From Ilumatobacteraceae bacterium (lineage in GTDB: Bacteria; Actinomycetota; Acidimicrobiia; Acidimicrobiales; Ilumatobacteraceae), in NCBI GenBank assembly GCA_033344875.1, contig JAWPMO010000001.1, positions 3,807,595-3,871,594 on the forward strand: 64,000 nt of DNA. The letters are read 5' to 3'. Positions 1 to 7,944 of this stretch are shown here, in pieces. The translations under genes and the position numbers were made by a program. Every line of letters begins with the position of its first letter. Position 1 is the first letter of the stretch. The notes below the pieces were generated by a model. It did no database searches and was not told the origin of the DNA. It saw only the letters and a program-made list of their open reading frames with translations.

Positions 1-345
1 ACCCTTGCTGTGACCGACCGTCGGCACGGCGGCGCGGCCGGCGACGTGGTCGAACACGAACGCGGCGTCACGGAGGTCGGCGTCCCACGAGTACAGGTGG
101 GCGTGGTCGCTGTCGCCGTGGCCGCGATGATCCCAACTGACGACTCGCCATCCGGCGTCGGCGAGGAGCGGCGCGAACACGTCGAACGTTCGTGCGAAGT
201 CGAACCCGCCGTGGGCGAGCATCAGTGGTGGCGAGTCGGCGTCACCCCACTCGTGCAGCGCGATGCCGACACCACCGGCGTCGATCCGGTACTCCCGATC
301 GGGAACGCGGACACCGGGAACGTCGATGATCGGGTCGGAGGGCAC
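1..345 (-). CDS. Alpha/beta hydrolase, N-terminal part (runs off left edge)
   Basis: An open frame reading leftward from a GTG at 345 to base 1 gives 115 residues that look like the N-terminal half of an alpha/beta-hydrolase: an oxyanion-region segment LAHGGFDFARTF, a WDHRGHGDSD strand-turn, and at the very edge GHSKG, which fits the GxSxG nucleophile elbow. The rest of the protein, including the acid and histidine of the triad, lies outside the window. The start is 3 bp from the proposed start of the divergent LysM gene, so the two would share a very short control region. Substrate is unknown. Confidence 0.75.
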   Translation of the reverse strand, partial: MPSDPIIDVPGVRVPDREYRIDAGGVGIALHEWGDADSPPLMLAHGGFDFARTFDVFAPLLADAGWRVVSWDHRGHGDSDHAHLYSWDADLRDAAFVFDHVAGRAAVPTVGHSKG

Positions 346-348
346 GAG

Positions 349-765
349 GTGAGGCTAGGCAGCGCGTCTACGCTGTGGCGCATCCAGCGCATCCTTCCTC
401 GTCCGTTCCGGCCCGACCGGCTTACCCTGCTCCCCGCGCTCGCCCTGGTGCTCGTCGCCGCGGCGGCATGCGGCGGTGAGAGCACCGAGGGGCTCGGCAC
501 GCTGCCCCCGATCCGCACGACGACCACCAGCAGCACGACGACCACGCTGTTCGACCCGACGATCGAGCTCTACACGGTCAAACGGGGCGAGAACCTGTCG
601 CTGATCGCCCGCAGTTTCGAGGTACCGCTCGAGTTCCTGATCGAGGCGAACGAGGATGTGATCAACGATCCGAACAACGTCCCACCAGGGGTGACGCTGA
701 AGATTCCGCCTTATCGCATCGTCGACGAGCTCCCGACACCCTCATCGACCACCGAGGCCCCCTGA
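349..765 (+). CDS. LysM-domain lipoprotein
   Basis: A 138-residue exported protein. Residues 12-40 form a basic segment, a hydrophobic stretch and a lipobox (VAAAAC), so it is probably a lipoprotein. A short Thr/Ser-rich linker follows (TTTTSSTTTTL), then one LysM domain beginning YTVKRGENLSLIARSF and ending near LKIPPYRI. LysM domains bind N-acetylglucosamine glycans, so a role at the cell wall is likely. The GTG at 349 is the only ordinary start codon before the signal peptide, but a TACGCT box lies downstream of it at 369-374, so the true start is uncertain. Open frame upstream of 349 is antisense to the hydrolase and was not used. Confidence 0.7.
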   Translation: MRLGSASTLWRIQRILPRPFRPDRLTLLPALALVLVAAAACGGESTEGLGTLPPIRTTTTSSTTTTLFDPTIELYTVKRGENLSLIARSFEVPLEFLIEANEDVINDPNNVPPGVTLKIPPYRIVDELPTPSSTTEAP

Positions 766-798
766 CGACGGTTGACAGGGTTCCGGCGCGGGTCTTCG

Positions 799-804
799 TA
801 GACT
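799..804 (+). promoter_or_regulatory. Leaderless -10 box TAGACT
   Basis: TAGACT lies 7 nt before the ATG at 812, and no Shine-Dalgarno sequence is present. The spacing would put the transcript start at or next to the start codon. Confidence 0.5.
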
Positions 805-811
805 CGACAGC

Positions 812-1513
812 ATGAGTTTCTGGCCCAACCAGGATCACTGGAGCGTGAAGATTCCGTTGCGGACGCCACATCCGCGACTGGCCGCACTCGACGAGACCGG
901 CGTGGTCGTCCTTCGCGACATGCCGGTCGATGTGCCACGCAGCGAATGGGAGACGCTCGAGTACCTCGACTGGAAGTCCGGTGGCGACACCAACTTCGCC
1001 CCGATCGCCTCCGCCGACGGGCAACTCGACTGTCGGGGTTTCTGGGACAAGGGCAAGACCGACAAGGACGCCCTCTGGACCTCCAACGCCGAGATCGCAC
1101 CCACCCTGCGGTCGTACGTCGACGACGTCGGCGCCAACTTCGGCCGCGTCCGCACGATCAAGCTCGAACCGCAAGACCGCGAGACGGCGATCCGGTCGAT
1201 CCATCGCGACGACAACAACCGCTTCAACCCCGACGACGAGGGCTGGGTGGTCCGCTCGTGGGTCGAGCTCACCGACAACCCGAACAGTTACATGCTCCTG
1301 ATGGACAACGACGCCGACGGACTGCCCGACCCTTCGACCGAACGCCGGGTGCCGTTGCACCGCGGCGCACGGTTCGTGGTCGACACGCAACGCCTCTGGC
1401 ACGTGGTGGTCCACCTCGGTGACGCGCCACGGTACGCACTGATCACCAGCTTCGAATCCGGCCCGGCCCTCGAAGCCTGGATCGAGTCAGAGCGTGTCGC
1501 CGTCCCGGCCTGA
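812..1513 (+). CDS. Conserved hypothetical, putative HxD...H iron oxygenase fold
   Basis: A 233-residue cytoplasmic protein with no signal peptide. The central part resembles the double-stranded beta-helix of Fe(II)/2-oxoglutarate enzymes such as aspartyl/asparaginyl beta-hydroxylases: SIHRDDNN supplies H131 and D133, a distal histidine sits in LWHVVVH (H197 or H201), and R207 in GDAPRYALITS could hold a 2-oxoglutarate carboxylate. Assignment rests on this motif spacing only; the substrate is unknown. The ATG at 812 is supported by the TAGACT box 7 nt upstream. The 3' end overlaps the possible GTG start of the next gene by 20 nt. Confidence 0.6.
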   Translation: MSFWPNQDHWSVKIPLRTPHPRLAALDETGVVVLRDMPVDVPRSEWETLEYLDWKSGGDTNFAPIASADGQLDCRGFWDKGKTDKDALWTSNAEIAPTLRSYVDDVGANFGRVRTIKLEPQDRETAIRSIHRDDNNRFNPDDEGWVVRSWVELTDNPNSYMLLMDNDADGLPDPSTERRVPLHRGARFVVDTQRLWHVVVHLGDAPRYALITSFESGPALEAWIESERVAVPA

Positions 1514-3338
1514 CGGCGCTCGCCGTCACGGCCGGCCGGCCGAGCGGCAGATGCGTCTGCCCGGTCCGATCGACGACCGGCCCGGCCGCTCCCGCCTGCC
1601 GTCGGGCATCATCATCGGCATCGGGGCGATCGTCGTCGTCGGTGCCGTGGTGTGGCTGACGCGTGGCTCCGACGCCGGCAGCCCTGCCGGGCAGGCGATC
1701 GACGGTTCACCGACGGTGTCGGACCCGTCGGCAGACGCGACCGGCCCGCGAACGGACGGGTCGTTCCTCGCACCGTTGTCATCGCCGGTGCGTCTCGTCG
1801 ACACCCGGTCCGGACAGACGACCGTCGACGGCCAAATCGCCGGCATCGGCGTGATCGCCGCCGGCAGCACACTCGAAGTGCCGATCAGCGGCCGCTCGGG
1901 CGCCGGAACCGAGACCGGCCTGGTGGCGGTGACCATCACGGCCACCGCCGGGCCCGATCCGAGCGAGATCGTGGTCCAACCCTGTGGCGGCGAGATCGAT
2001 GCGTCGCCGAGCGTTCGGGTCCGACCGTCGCGAACCACCATCCGCAATCTCCTGGTTCCGCTGAGCACCGGCGGGACGATCTGTGTCGTGCCGTCGACGC
2101 CGGTCGACGTGGTCCTCGACGTCACCGCGTTCGCGGATCAGGCTGCGGTCCGACCGTTCGCCAACCCGGTCCGAGTCGTCGACACGACCGCTGCCGGGGT
2201 CACCGCCGACGGCAAGTTGGCCGCCGTGGGGGTCCGGCCCGAATCGTCGACGCTCCGCGTCCCGCTCGCCTCCCGGTTCAACGGTCTCGGCGACATCGGC
2301 GGCCTGGTGGTCAGCCTCTCGGCGGTCGAGCCACTCGAAGCGGGCACGGTGACCGTGTTCGCTCCCGAATCGACGCCGGGCACGCCGGCGATCGAGTACG
2401 AGGAGGGGACCACCGAGCACACGATGGCGGTCGTCCCGGTCGGCGCCGGCGGCGAGCTCTGCCTGTCGACGACCGGACGCACCGACCTGGTGCTCCACCT
2501 GCTCGCCCTGATTCCGTCGTCGGCGCTCGCCCCGGTCGAGGCCGCAGCGGACGCGTCGTGTCCCGGGCAGACCTTCTTCCCCGACCGTCGTGTCGTCGCG
2601 ATGTACGGGACCCAGCGATCGGCCCGGCTCGGGGTGCTCGGCGAACAGACGCCGAGCGAGACCGCCGCCCGGCTCGAGGAGATCGCCGAACCGTGGCGGG
2701 CCGGCGACGAACCCGTGCTGCCTGCCTTCGAACTGATCGCGACCCTCGCCACCGGCACCCCCGAAGACCGTGACGTCTACAACATCCGGTCGTCGCCCGA
2801 GTTCGTGCAGGAGTACCTCGACGTCGCCCGCCGCCACGGGTACTACCTGATCCTCGACATCCAGCCCGGCCAGTCCGACTTCCTCACCGAAGCGAAGTAC
2901 TACGAAGCATTCCTCCGGCAACCCGATGTCGGCATCGCGCTCGACCCCGAATGGCGCACGCCGGCTCCGGCCCGGCCGAAGGGAGGTGTCGTCGGCCAGG
3001 TCGACGCCTCCGAGGTCAACCAGGTCATCGACTACGTGGCGCAGCTCGTCGCCGAGGAAGACCTGCCGGAGAAGCTCGTGATCGTGCACCAGTTCCAAGA
3101 TCGCATGATCACCAACCGCGACCAGCTCGTCGAACGACCAGGTGTGGCGTTGACGATCCACATGGACGGGTTCGGCGATCGCCCCAACAAACTCGATTCG
3201 TACGACGTCGTCCGGGCCGATCCGCCGCTCGACATGGGCCTCAAGCTGTTCTACGACGAGGACACCGACCTCCTGGGTGCCGCCGAGGTGCTCGGCGGCC
3301 TGTTCGATCCGCTGCCCCTCCTGATCACGTACCAGTAG
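1494..3338 (+). CDS. Membrane-anchored surface protein: two VDTR repeats plus putative TIM-barrel-like domain
   Basis: This 614-residue protein has a short basic N-terminus, one membrane helix near residues 38-55 (SGIIIGIGAIVVVGAVVWL) and a long extracellular part. Two repeats of the kind seen in the proteins at 13862-16231 and 16293-19766 follow, starting with PVRLVDTR near 98 and PVRVVDTT near 225. The C-terminal 260 residues form a separate domain with blocks RLGVLGEQ, PAFELIAT, LILDIQPG, IALDPEWR, IVHQFQDRMIT, TIHMDGFG and KLFYDED. The same blocks occur in the lipoprotein at 24405-25547. The acid-rich strand ends suggest a barrel enzyme, possibly a hydrolase, but I do not recognise the family. 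The start may instead be the ATG at 1551. The gene converges on meaA, with 14 nt of overlap. Confidence 0.75.
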   Translation: MSPSRPDGARRHGRPAERQMRLPGPIDDRPGRSRLPSGIIIGIGAIVVVGAVVWLTRGSDAGSPAGQAIDGSPTVSDPSADATGPRTDGSFLAPLSSPVRLVDTRSGQTTVDGQIAGIGVIAAGSTLEVPISGRSGAGTETGLVAVTITATAGPDPSEIVVQPCGGEIDASPSVRVRPSRTTIRNLLVPLSTGGTICVVPSTPVDVVLDVTAFADQAAVRPFANPVRVVDTTAAGVTADGKLAAVGVRPESSTLRVPLASRFNGLGDIGGLVVSLSAVEPLEAGTVTVFAPESTPGTPAIEYEEGTTEHTMAVVPVGAGGELCLSTTGRTDLVLHLLALIPSSALAPVEAAADASCPGQTFFPDRRVVAMYGTQRSARLGVLGEQTPSETAARLEEIAEPWRAGDEPVLPAFELIATLATGTPEDRDVYNIRSSPEFVQEYLDVARRHGYYLILDIQPGQSDFLTEAKYYEAFLRQPDVGIALDPEWRTPAPARPKGGVVGQVDASEVNQVIDYVAQLVAEEDLPEKLVIVHQFQDRMITNRDQLVERPGVALTIHMDGFGDRPNKLDSYDVVRADPPLDMGLKLFYDEDTDLLGAAEVLGGLFDPLPLLITYQ

Positions 3339-5295
3339 ACGCCGGTGCCACACCGCGGTGCGTCGCGGTGAGGTCGACGATGTCGTTCATGATCGTCGCG
3401 AGTTCGAAGTCCTTGGGGGTGTAGACACGGGCGACGCCGGCGTCGGTCAGACGAGCCCGGTCGTCCTCGGGGATGATGCCGCCGACCACCACGGGGGCGT
3501 CGACGCCGTCGGCGCGCAGTCGGGCGACGAGGTCGGGGACCAGTTCGAGATGCGATCCGCTGAGGATCGAGACGCCGATGACGTCGGGATCTTCGTCGCG
3601 GGCCGACGCAACGATCTGATCGATCGTGAGCCGGATCCCCGAGTAGATGACCTCCATGCCGGCGTCGCGGGCGCCGACCGCGATCTGCTCGGCACCGTTG
3701 GAGTGTCCGTCGAGCCCGGGCTTGGCGACGAGCAGCCTTGTCGGGCCGCCCGGCAGCGCACGCGACCGTTCGGCGACGGCGGCCAGCGGTCCACCCGCGC
3801 CGCCGGTCGCTCCGCCGACCCCGGTGGGGCCCCGGTACTCACCGAACACGTCACGCATCACGAGGCCCCACTCGCCGGTGGTGCCGCCGGCCTTGGCGAG
3901 CGCGATCGTCGCCGGCATCACGTTCTCGTCGGTGCCGGCCACGCGCCGGAGTTCGTCGACGGCGGCATCGACGGCGGCCTGGGTGCGCTCGCTGCGCCAC
4001 GCCTGGACGTCAGCTGCCATCTCGGCGCCGACCGCCGGGTCGACCGTGAGGATCGCACCGGAGCCGCCCAGCGGCGAATCGGTGGTCTCGGTGAAGCCGT
4101 TCACACCCACCACGATCTGTTCGCCCGACTCGATGCGTCGAGTGCGCTCGGCCATCGAGGTCACGAGCCGAGCCTTCAACGTCTCGATCGCCTCGAACGC
4201 ACCGCCCATCGCGAGCACGTCGTCGAGTTCGGCCTGGGCCTGCTCGCTCAACTCGGATGTCTTCGCCTCGACCACATGGGACCCGTCGAAGAGGTCGTCG
4301 TATTCCAACAGGTCCGATTCGTAGGCGAGCACCTGCTGCATCCGCAGCGACCACTGCTGGTCCCAGGGGGTGGGGAGGCCGAGCGCCTCGTTCCACGCCG
4401 GGAGCTGGATCGAGCGGGCGCGTGCGCGCTTCGAGAGCGAGACGCCGAGCATCTCGAGCACGATGCGCTGCACGTTGTTCTCGGGTTGCGCCTCGGTGAG
4501 CCCCAGCGAGTTGACCTGCACGCCGTAGCGGAACCGGCGCGCCTTCGCGTCGGTCACCCCGTACCGCTCGAGCCCGATCAGATCCCACATCTCGGTCATC
4601 GCACGGAGTTTGCAGATCTCCTCGACGAACCGGATGCCGGCGTTGACGAAGAACGAGATCGACCCGAACACCTGGCCGAACCGGTCGTCGTCGACCTGGC
4701 CGGAGTCACGGACCGCGTCGAGCACGTCGATCGCGGTGGCCATCGCGTACGCGATCTCCTGGACCGGCGTCGCCCCCGCCTCCTGGAGGTGGTACGAGCA
4801 CACGTTCATCGGGTTCCACGCCGGCGCGTGCTCGGCACACCAGGCGACCATGTCGACGATCAGCCGCCGCGACGCCGCCGGCGGGAAGATGTACGTACCT
4901 CGCGACAGGTACTCCTTGACGATGTCGTTCTGGGTCGTGCCCCGCAGCTCGTTCGACGCGACACCCTGCTCGTCGGCGTTGGCGACGTACAGGGCCAGCA
5001 GCCACGACGCGGTGGCGTTGATCGTCATCGACGTGTTCATCTGGCCGGGCGGGATGCCGTCGAGCAGCGTCCGCATGTGACCCAGGTGGGCGACCGGCAC
5101 GCCGACCTTGCCGACTTCGCCGCGCGCCATCTCGCTGTCGGGGTCGTAACCGGTCTGCGTCGGCAGGTCGAACGCGATCGACAACCCCGTCTGCCCCTTG
5201 GCCAGGTTGGTGCGGTAGAGCGCATTCGATGCGGCGGCCGTCGAGTGCCCCGAGTAGGTCCGCATCATCCACGGGCGGTCACGTTCTGTCGTCAC
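3325..5295 (-). CDS. meaA: Ethylmalonyl-CoA mutase (MeaA-like, coenzyme B12-dependent)
   Basis: This 656-residue single-chain mutase carries an N-terminal acyl-CoA barrel and a C-terminal B12 domain. The N-terminal sequence RPWMMRTYSGHSTA has His where methylmalonyl-CoA mutases usually have Phe (GFST), the mark of the ethylmalonyl-CoA mutase branch. Later family blocks include FDLPTQTGYD, NPMNVCSYHLQEAGATP and, near residue 530, KPGLDGHSNGAEQI, whose DGHSNG is the base-off B12 motif with the axial histidine. The enzyme converts ethylmalonyl-CoA to methylsuccinyl-CoA in the ethylmalonyl-CoA pathway of acetyl-CoA assimilation. No crotonyl-CoA carboxylase/reductase is in the window, so the full pathway is not shown. 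The GTG start at 5295 has an AGGAG sequence 6-7 nt upstream. No cobalamin riboswitch is apparent upstream. Confidence 0.88.
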   Translation of the reverse strand: MTTERDRPWMMRTYSGHSTAAASNALYRTNLAKGQTGLSIAFDLPTQTGYDPDSEMARGEVGKVGVPVAHLGHMRTLLDGIPPGQMNTSMTINATASWLLALYVANADEQGVASNELRGTTQNDIVKEYLSRGTYIFPPAASRRLIVDMVAWCAEHAPAWNPMNVCSYHLQEAGATPVQEIAYAMATAIDVLDAVRDSGQVDDDRFGQVFGSISFFVNAGIRFVEEICKLRAMTEMWDLIGLERYGVTDAKARRFRYGVQVNSLGLTEAQPENNVQRIVLEMLGVSLSKRARARSIQLPAWNEALGLPTPWDQQWSLRMQQVLAYESDLLEYDDLFDGSHVVEAKTSELSEQAQAELDDVLAMGGAFEAIETLKARLVTSMAERTRRIESGEQIVVGVNGFTETTDSPLGGSGAILTVDPAVGAEMAADVQAWRSERTQAAVDAAVDELRRVAGTDENVMPATIALAKAGGTTGEWGLVMRDVFGEYRGPTGVGGATGGAGGPLAAVAERSRALPGGPTRLLVAKPGLDGHSNGAEQIAVGARDAGMEVIYSGIRLTIDQIVASARDEDPDVIGVSILSGSHLELVPDLVARLRADGVDAPVVVGGIIPEDDRARLTDAGVARVYTPKDFELATIMNDIVDLTATHRGVAPASTGT

Positions 5296-5433
5296 GGGTA
5301 GCTCCTCTGGAATTCTGTCTCAAGGTCTGGCGTCGGCGCGTCGATAACACGTTGTCCGACCGACAACGCCGGGCCACAACGATGTGGCGGGAACCTCCGA
5401 CCGGCATCTGGGACAAACGGTCGGTCAGATCTC

Positions 5434-5463
5434 GATGCCGGTGGGTGGCGGCCCACCGGCATC
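5434..5463. terminator. Perfect 12-bp hairpin, terminator-like
   Basis: GATGCCGGTGGG at 5434-5445 pairs perfectly with CCCACCGGCATC at 5452-5463 around a 6-nt loop. It lies between aat and meaA. There is no T-tract, as is common for hairpin terminators in GC-rich actinobacteria. Confidence 0.55.
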
Positions 5464-5478
5464 GGGTACCACTCCGTG

Positions 5479-5776
5479 CTGATGGCCTCGACTGGCCGCC
5501 GTTCGCTGGCGCTCACTTCGGCTGCTCTCGGCTGTGGCTCGTCGCTGGCGCTTCCCTCGCCCCGTGGGCTGATGGCCTCGACTGGCCGCCGTTCGCTGGC
5601 GCTCACTTCGGCTGCTCTCGGCTGTGGCTCGTCGCTGGCGCTTCCCTCGCCACGTGGGCTGATGGCCTCGACTGGCCGCCGTTCGCTGGCGCTCACTTCG
5701 GCTGCTCTCGGCTGTGGCTCGTCGCTGGCGCTTCCCTCGCCACGTGGGCTGATGGCCTCGACTGGCCGCCGTTCGC
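5479..5776. repeat. 90-bp tandem direct repeat, 3.3 copies
   Basis: Three near-identical 90-bp units start at 5479, 5569 and 5659, each with CTGATGGCCTCGACTGGCCG at the left; a fourth partial copy runs 5749-5776, 4 bp from the aat stop codon. Copy 1 differs from copies 2 and 3 by one base near its right end (C for A in the CCGTGGG/ACGTGGG stretch). Because 90 is a multiple of three, the array stays open in several frames on both strands and creates false repetitive reading frames. No start signal supports any of them. The 484 bp between meaA and aat otherwise hold only the hairpin at 5434-5463. Confidence 0.95.
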
Positions 5777-5779
5777 CGG

Positions 5780-6532
5780 TCATGTCACGGCCTCGTGCAA
5801 CCGCTCGAGATAGTCGTCGCGAGGGATCTCGATGATGCCGAGCGACGCCAGGTGCGGTGTCTGCCACTGCACGTCGAGCAACGTGACGCCCACCTCGCGC
5901 AACCAGCCGACCAGGTGGACCAACGCGACCTTCGACGCGTCGGTCGCGGTGTGGAACATCGACTCGCCGGCGAACAGCCCGCCGATGTGCACGCCGTACA
6001 GACCACCGACGAGTTCGTCCGAGCCCGGCCGATAGATCTCGATCGAGTGCGCCCAGCCGAGGTCGTGCAGTCGCTCGTACGCATCGACGAAGTCGCGGTT
6101 GATCCATGCACCGGCGCGTCGCGGGTCTCCGCACGCCTCCATCACGGCCCGGAACCGGGTGTTCATCCGCACGTCGTAGCGTCGAACGCTCCGGCGGAGC
6201 GACCGGGTGACGCGCAGACCGTCGAGCGGCAGGACACCACGCGGGTCGGGTGAGAACCAGGCGATCCGTCGACGGTCGAACGGCATCGGGAACATCCCGT
6301 TGCGGTAGCCGGCGAGCAGGGTGCCGGGTTCCAGGTCGGCACCGATCGCGACGATGTCGCTGTCGTCGACGGGTCCGTCGGACGGCATCGTCCACCGGGT
6401 GGGTGGCGGCTCGATCGGGGTGATCGTCCGCTGCCCCGACAAGCCCGTCGACCCGAACGGCCGCTCTCGTCCTTCGCTCACCTCACCATCCTCGCGCTCG
6501 CTGCCCCTGCGCACCCCGGTGAGGGTGCTCAT
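5780..6532 (-). CDS. aat: Leucyl/phenylalanyl-tRNA--protein transferase
   Basis: This 250-residue enzyme moves Leu or Phe from tRNA to the N-terminus of proteins that begin with Arg or Lys, marking them for N-end-rule degradation by ClpAP/ClpS. Family blocks are IEPPPTRWTMP near residue 41, IVAIGADLEPGTLLAGYRNG, GMFPMPFD, AWFSPDPRGVLPL, WINRDFVDAYERLH, GGLYGVHIGGLFAGESMF and a C-terminal WQTPHLASLGI. The ATG at 6532 shares a TGATG overlap with the upstream dehydrogenase, which supports this start and coupling. The extra 40 residues before the conserved region are polar and variable. The stop codon is 4 bp from the 90-bp repeat array. Confidence 0.9.
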   Translation of the reverse strand: MSTLTGVRRGSEREDGEVSEGRERPFGSTGLSGQRTITPIEPPPTRWTMPSDGPVDDSDIVAIGADLEPGTLLAGYRNGMFPMPFDRRRIAWFSPDPRGVLPLDGLRVTRSLRRSVRRYDVRMNTRFRAVMEACGDPRRAGAWINRDFVDAYERLHDLGWAHSIEIYRPGSDELVGGLYGVHIGGLFAGESMFHTATDASKVALVHLVGWLREVGVTLLDVQWQTPHLASLGIIEIPRDDYLERLHEAVT

Positions 6533-7383
6533 CAGTAGGAGTAGAACCCGTGGCCGCTCTTGCGGCCGAGTTGCCCGGCCGCGACCTTTCGACGCAACGT
6601 CGGCATGGCGGCGTAGTTCGGATCACGGAACTCTGCGTACAGCGCGTCGAGGATCGAGAGCGAGGTGTCGAGGCCGACGAGGTCGAGCAGTGCGAACGGT
6701 CCCATCGGGAAACCGCACCCGCCCTGCATCGCCGTGTCGATCGACTCCATCGACGCCGTGCCGTTCTCACTCAACCGGATCGCGTTGTTGAGATAGGGGA
6801 ACAGCAGGGCGTTGACGATGAAGCCGGCGCGGTCCTCGACGAGGACGGCGTCCTTTCCGCATCGCTCCGCGAATGCCGTGGCGCGAGCGATCGTGTCGTC
6901 GCTCGCCGTGACCGGGCGGACGATCTCGACCAACTTCATCATTGGCGCAGGGTTGAAGAAGTGGATGCCGCACACGAGCGCGGGACGCTGTGTGGCCATC
7001 GCCAGTTCGACGACCGGCAGCGTGGAGGTGTTGGTGGCGAGCAGACCTTCCGGCTTGACGATCTGCTCGAGTTCGGCGAACAGGGCCTTCTTGATCGTGA
7101 GGTCTTCGACGACGCTCTCGATGACGAGATCGCAGTTGGCGAGCTGACCCAGATGGTCGGTCACCCGGATGTGGCCGAGGATCTCGTCGCGCTCGTCGGC
7201 GGTCAGACGTTCTTTGGCGACCTGCCGATCGAGCCCGCTGCCGATCGTGGCGAGGACGGCCTCGGCCCCCTCCATCGTCCGAGATCGGACCACGACGTCG
7301 TGACCGGCCCGAGCGGCGACCTCGGCCAGCCCGGCCCCCATGATGCCGGAACCGACGATGCCCACCTCGAAGATGTCTGCCAT
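6532..7383 (-). CDS. hbd: 3-hydroxybutyryl-CoA dehydrogenase
   Basis: A 283-residue NAD(P)-dependent enzyme with the Rossmann motif GIVGSGIMGAG at the N-terminus and the family block IHFFNPAPMMKLVEIV near residue 140, containing the catalytic histidine. The C-terminal half has DRAGFIVNALLFPYLNNAI, the dimerisation helices, and ends RKSGHGFYSY. It interconverts acetoacetyl-CoA-type 3-oxoacyl-CoA and 3-hydroxyacyl-CoA, fitting butyrate or beta-oxidation metabolism near the ethylmalonyl-CoA mutase. TATCCT ends 6 nt before the ATG at 7383, consistent with a leaderless start. It is coupled by TGATG to aat. Confidence 0.9.
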   Translation of the reverse strand: MADIFEVGIVGSGIMGAGLAEVAARAGHDVVVRSRTMEGAEAVLATIGSGLDRQVAKERLTADERDEILGHIRVTDHLGQLANCDLVIESVVEDLTIKKALFAELEQIVKPEGLLATNTSTLPVVELAMATQRPALVCGIHFFNPAPMMKLVEIVRPVTASDDTIARATAFAERCGKDAVLVEDRAGFIVNALLFPYLNNAIRLSENGTASMESIDTAMQGGCGFPMGPFALLDLVGLDTSLSILDALYAEFRDPNYAAMPTLRRKVAAGQLGRKSGHGFYSY

Positions 7384-7389
7384 GACGGC

Positions 7390-7395
7390 AGGATA
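7390..7395 (-). promoter_or_regulatory. Leaderless -10 box TATCCT
   Basis: On the minus strand TATCCT lies exactly 6 nt before the ATG at 7383, with no Shine-Dalgarno sequence. Confidence 0.5.
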
Positions 7396-7449
7396 GTTAC
7401 CGCTGGGTAACCCGCGTCAACTCGGAGCGTCGGGCGTGAGGGGGCGGCG

Positions 7450-7908
7450 TCAGAATCCTCCGCCGGGCTTGACCGTCATCAGGTAGATCAGCGCCAGCAC
7501 CATGACGCCGAGCACCGGGCCGATGCGCTCGATCTTGGCCATCGCCGATCGGTCGCCACCGGCCAACTGCCGTTCGGCCGGGAACATCGCGCCGTGGAGG
7601 ACGCCGTTGAGGGCGATCCAGACGAGGATGCTGAGCCACACCCAGGTGTCGCCCCACTCGATCAACCCGTCGCTCATCGAGACGAGCCCGAATCCGATGA
7701 CGCCGGCGACGACCACCGCGATGGCGTAGATCTGCGCTGACGCGGCGATGCGCTGCGAGAGGGCCACGAGGTCACCGTCGTCCCGCCGCTTCTCGAGTTC
7801 GAACAGGATCGGGTGCACGACCGCCGGTGCCATGGCGACCAGGACGGCGACGATGTGGAGGAAGAGGACGAGGTTGTACCCGGTGTCCCGGTACGCAGCG
7901 ATCAACAT
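7450..7908 (-). CDS. Four-helix membrane protein
   Basis: A 152-residue integral membrane protein with about four hydrophobic segments, near residues 12-34, 57-79, 87-107 and 130-148. It has a conserved-looking LFLHIVAVLVAMAP start and the sequence APAVVHPILFELEKR in the first loop. The arrangement recalls the DUF2269-type integral membrane family, but I am not sure of that. No enzymatic motif is visible. On the minus strand TATCGT (7917-7922) lies 8 nt before the ATG. Function unknown. Confidence 0.65.
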   Translation of the reverse strand: MLIAAYRDTGYNLVLFLHIVAVLVAMAPAVVHPILFELEKRRDDGDLVALSQRIAASAQIYAIAVVVAGVIGFGLVSMSDGLIEWGDTWVWLSILVWIALNGVLHGAMFPAERQLAGGDRSAMAKIERIGPVLGVMVLALIYLMTVKPGGGF

Positions 7909-7944
7909 GGTCCGAGACGATAGTCCGGATCCCGGAGGTGCCGA

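Noticed and set aside
10-348. N-terminal extension of the LysM gene to base 10
   Set aside because: It is antisense to a clear alpha/beta hydrolase on the other strand (GHSKG motif).
3325-5295. Methylmalonyl-CoA mutase assignment
   Set aside because: The GHST signature and single-subunit length fit the ethylmalonyl-CoA mutase (MeaA) branch better than methylmalonyl-CoA mutase (GFST).
5296-5433. Cobalamin riboswitch before the B12-dependent mutase
   Set aside because: No B12-box-like sequence or suitable fold was seen.
5479-5776. Possible CRISPR array
   Set aside because: Copies are 90 bp with no unique spacers and no cas genes nearby.
5476-5835. Plus-strand repetitive frame (MASTGRRSLALTSAALGCGS repeats)
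   Set aside because: Also an effect of the 90-bp period being divisible by three; no promoter or ribosome site.
5292-6395. Minus-strand frame encoding repeated VEAISPRGEGSASDEPQPRA units
   Set aside because: It is created by the 90-bp DNA repeat and the shifted aat frame. No start signal or family.
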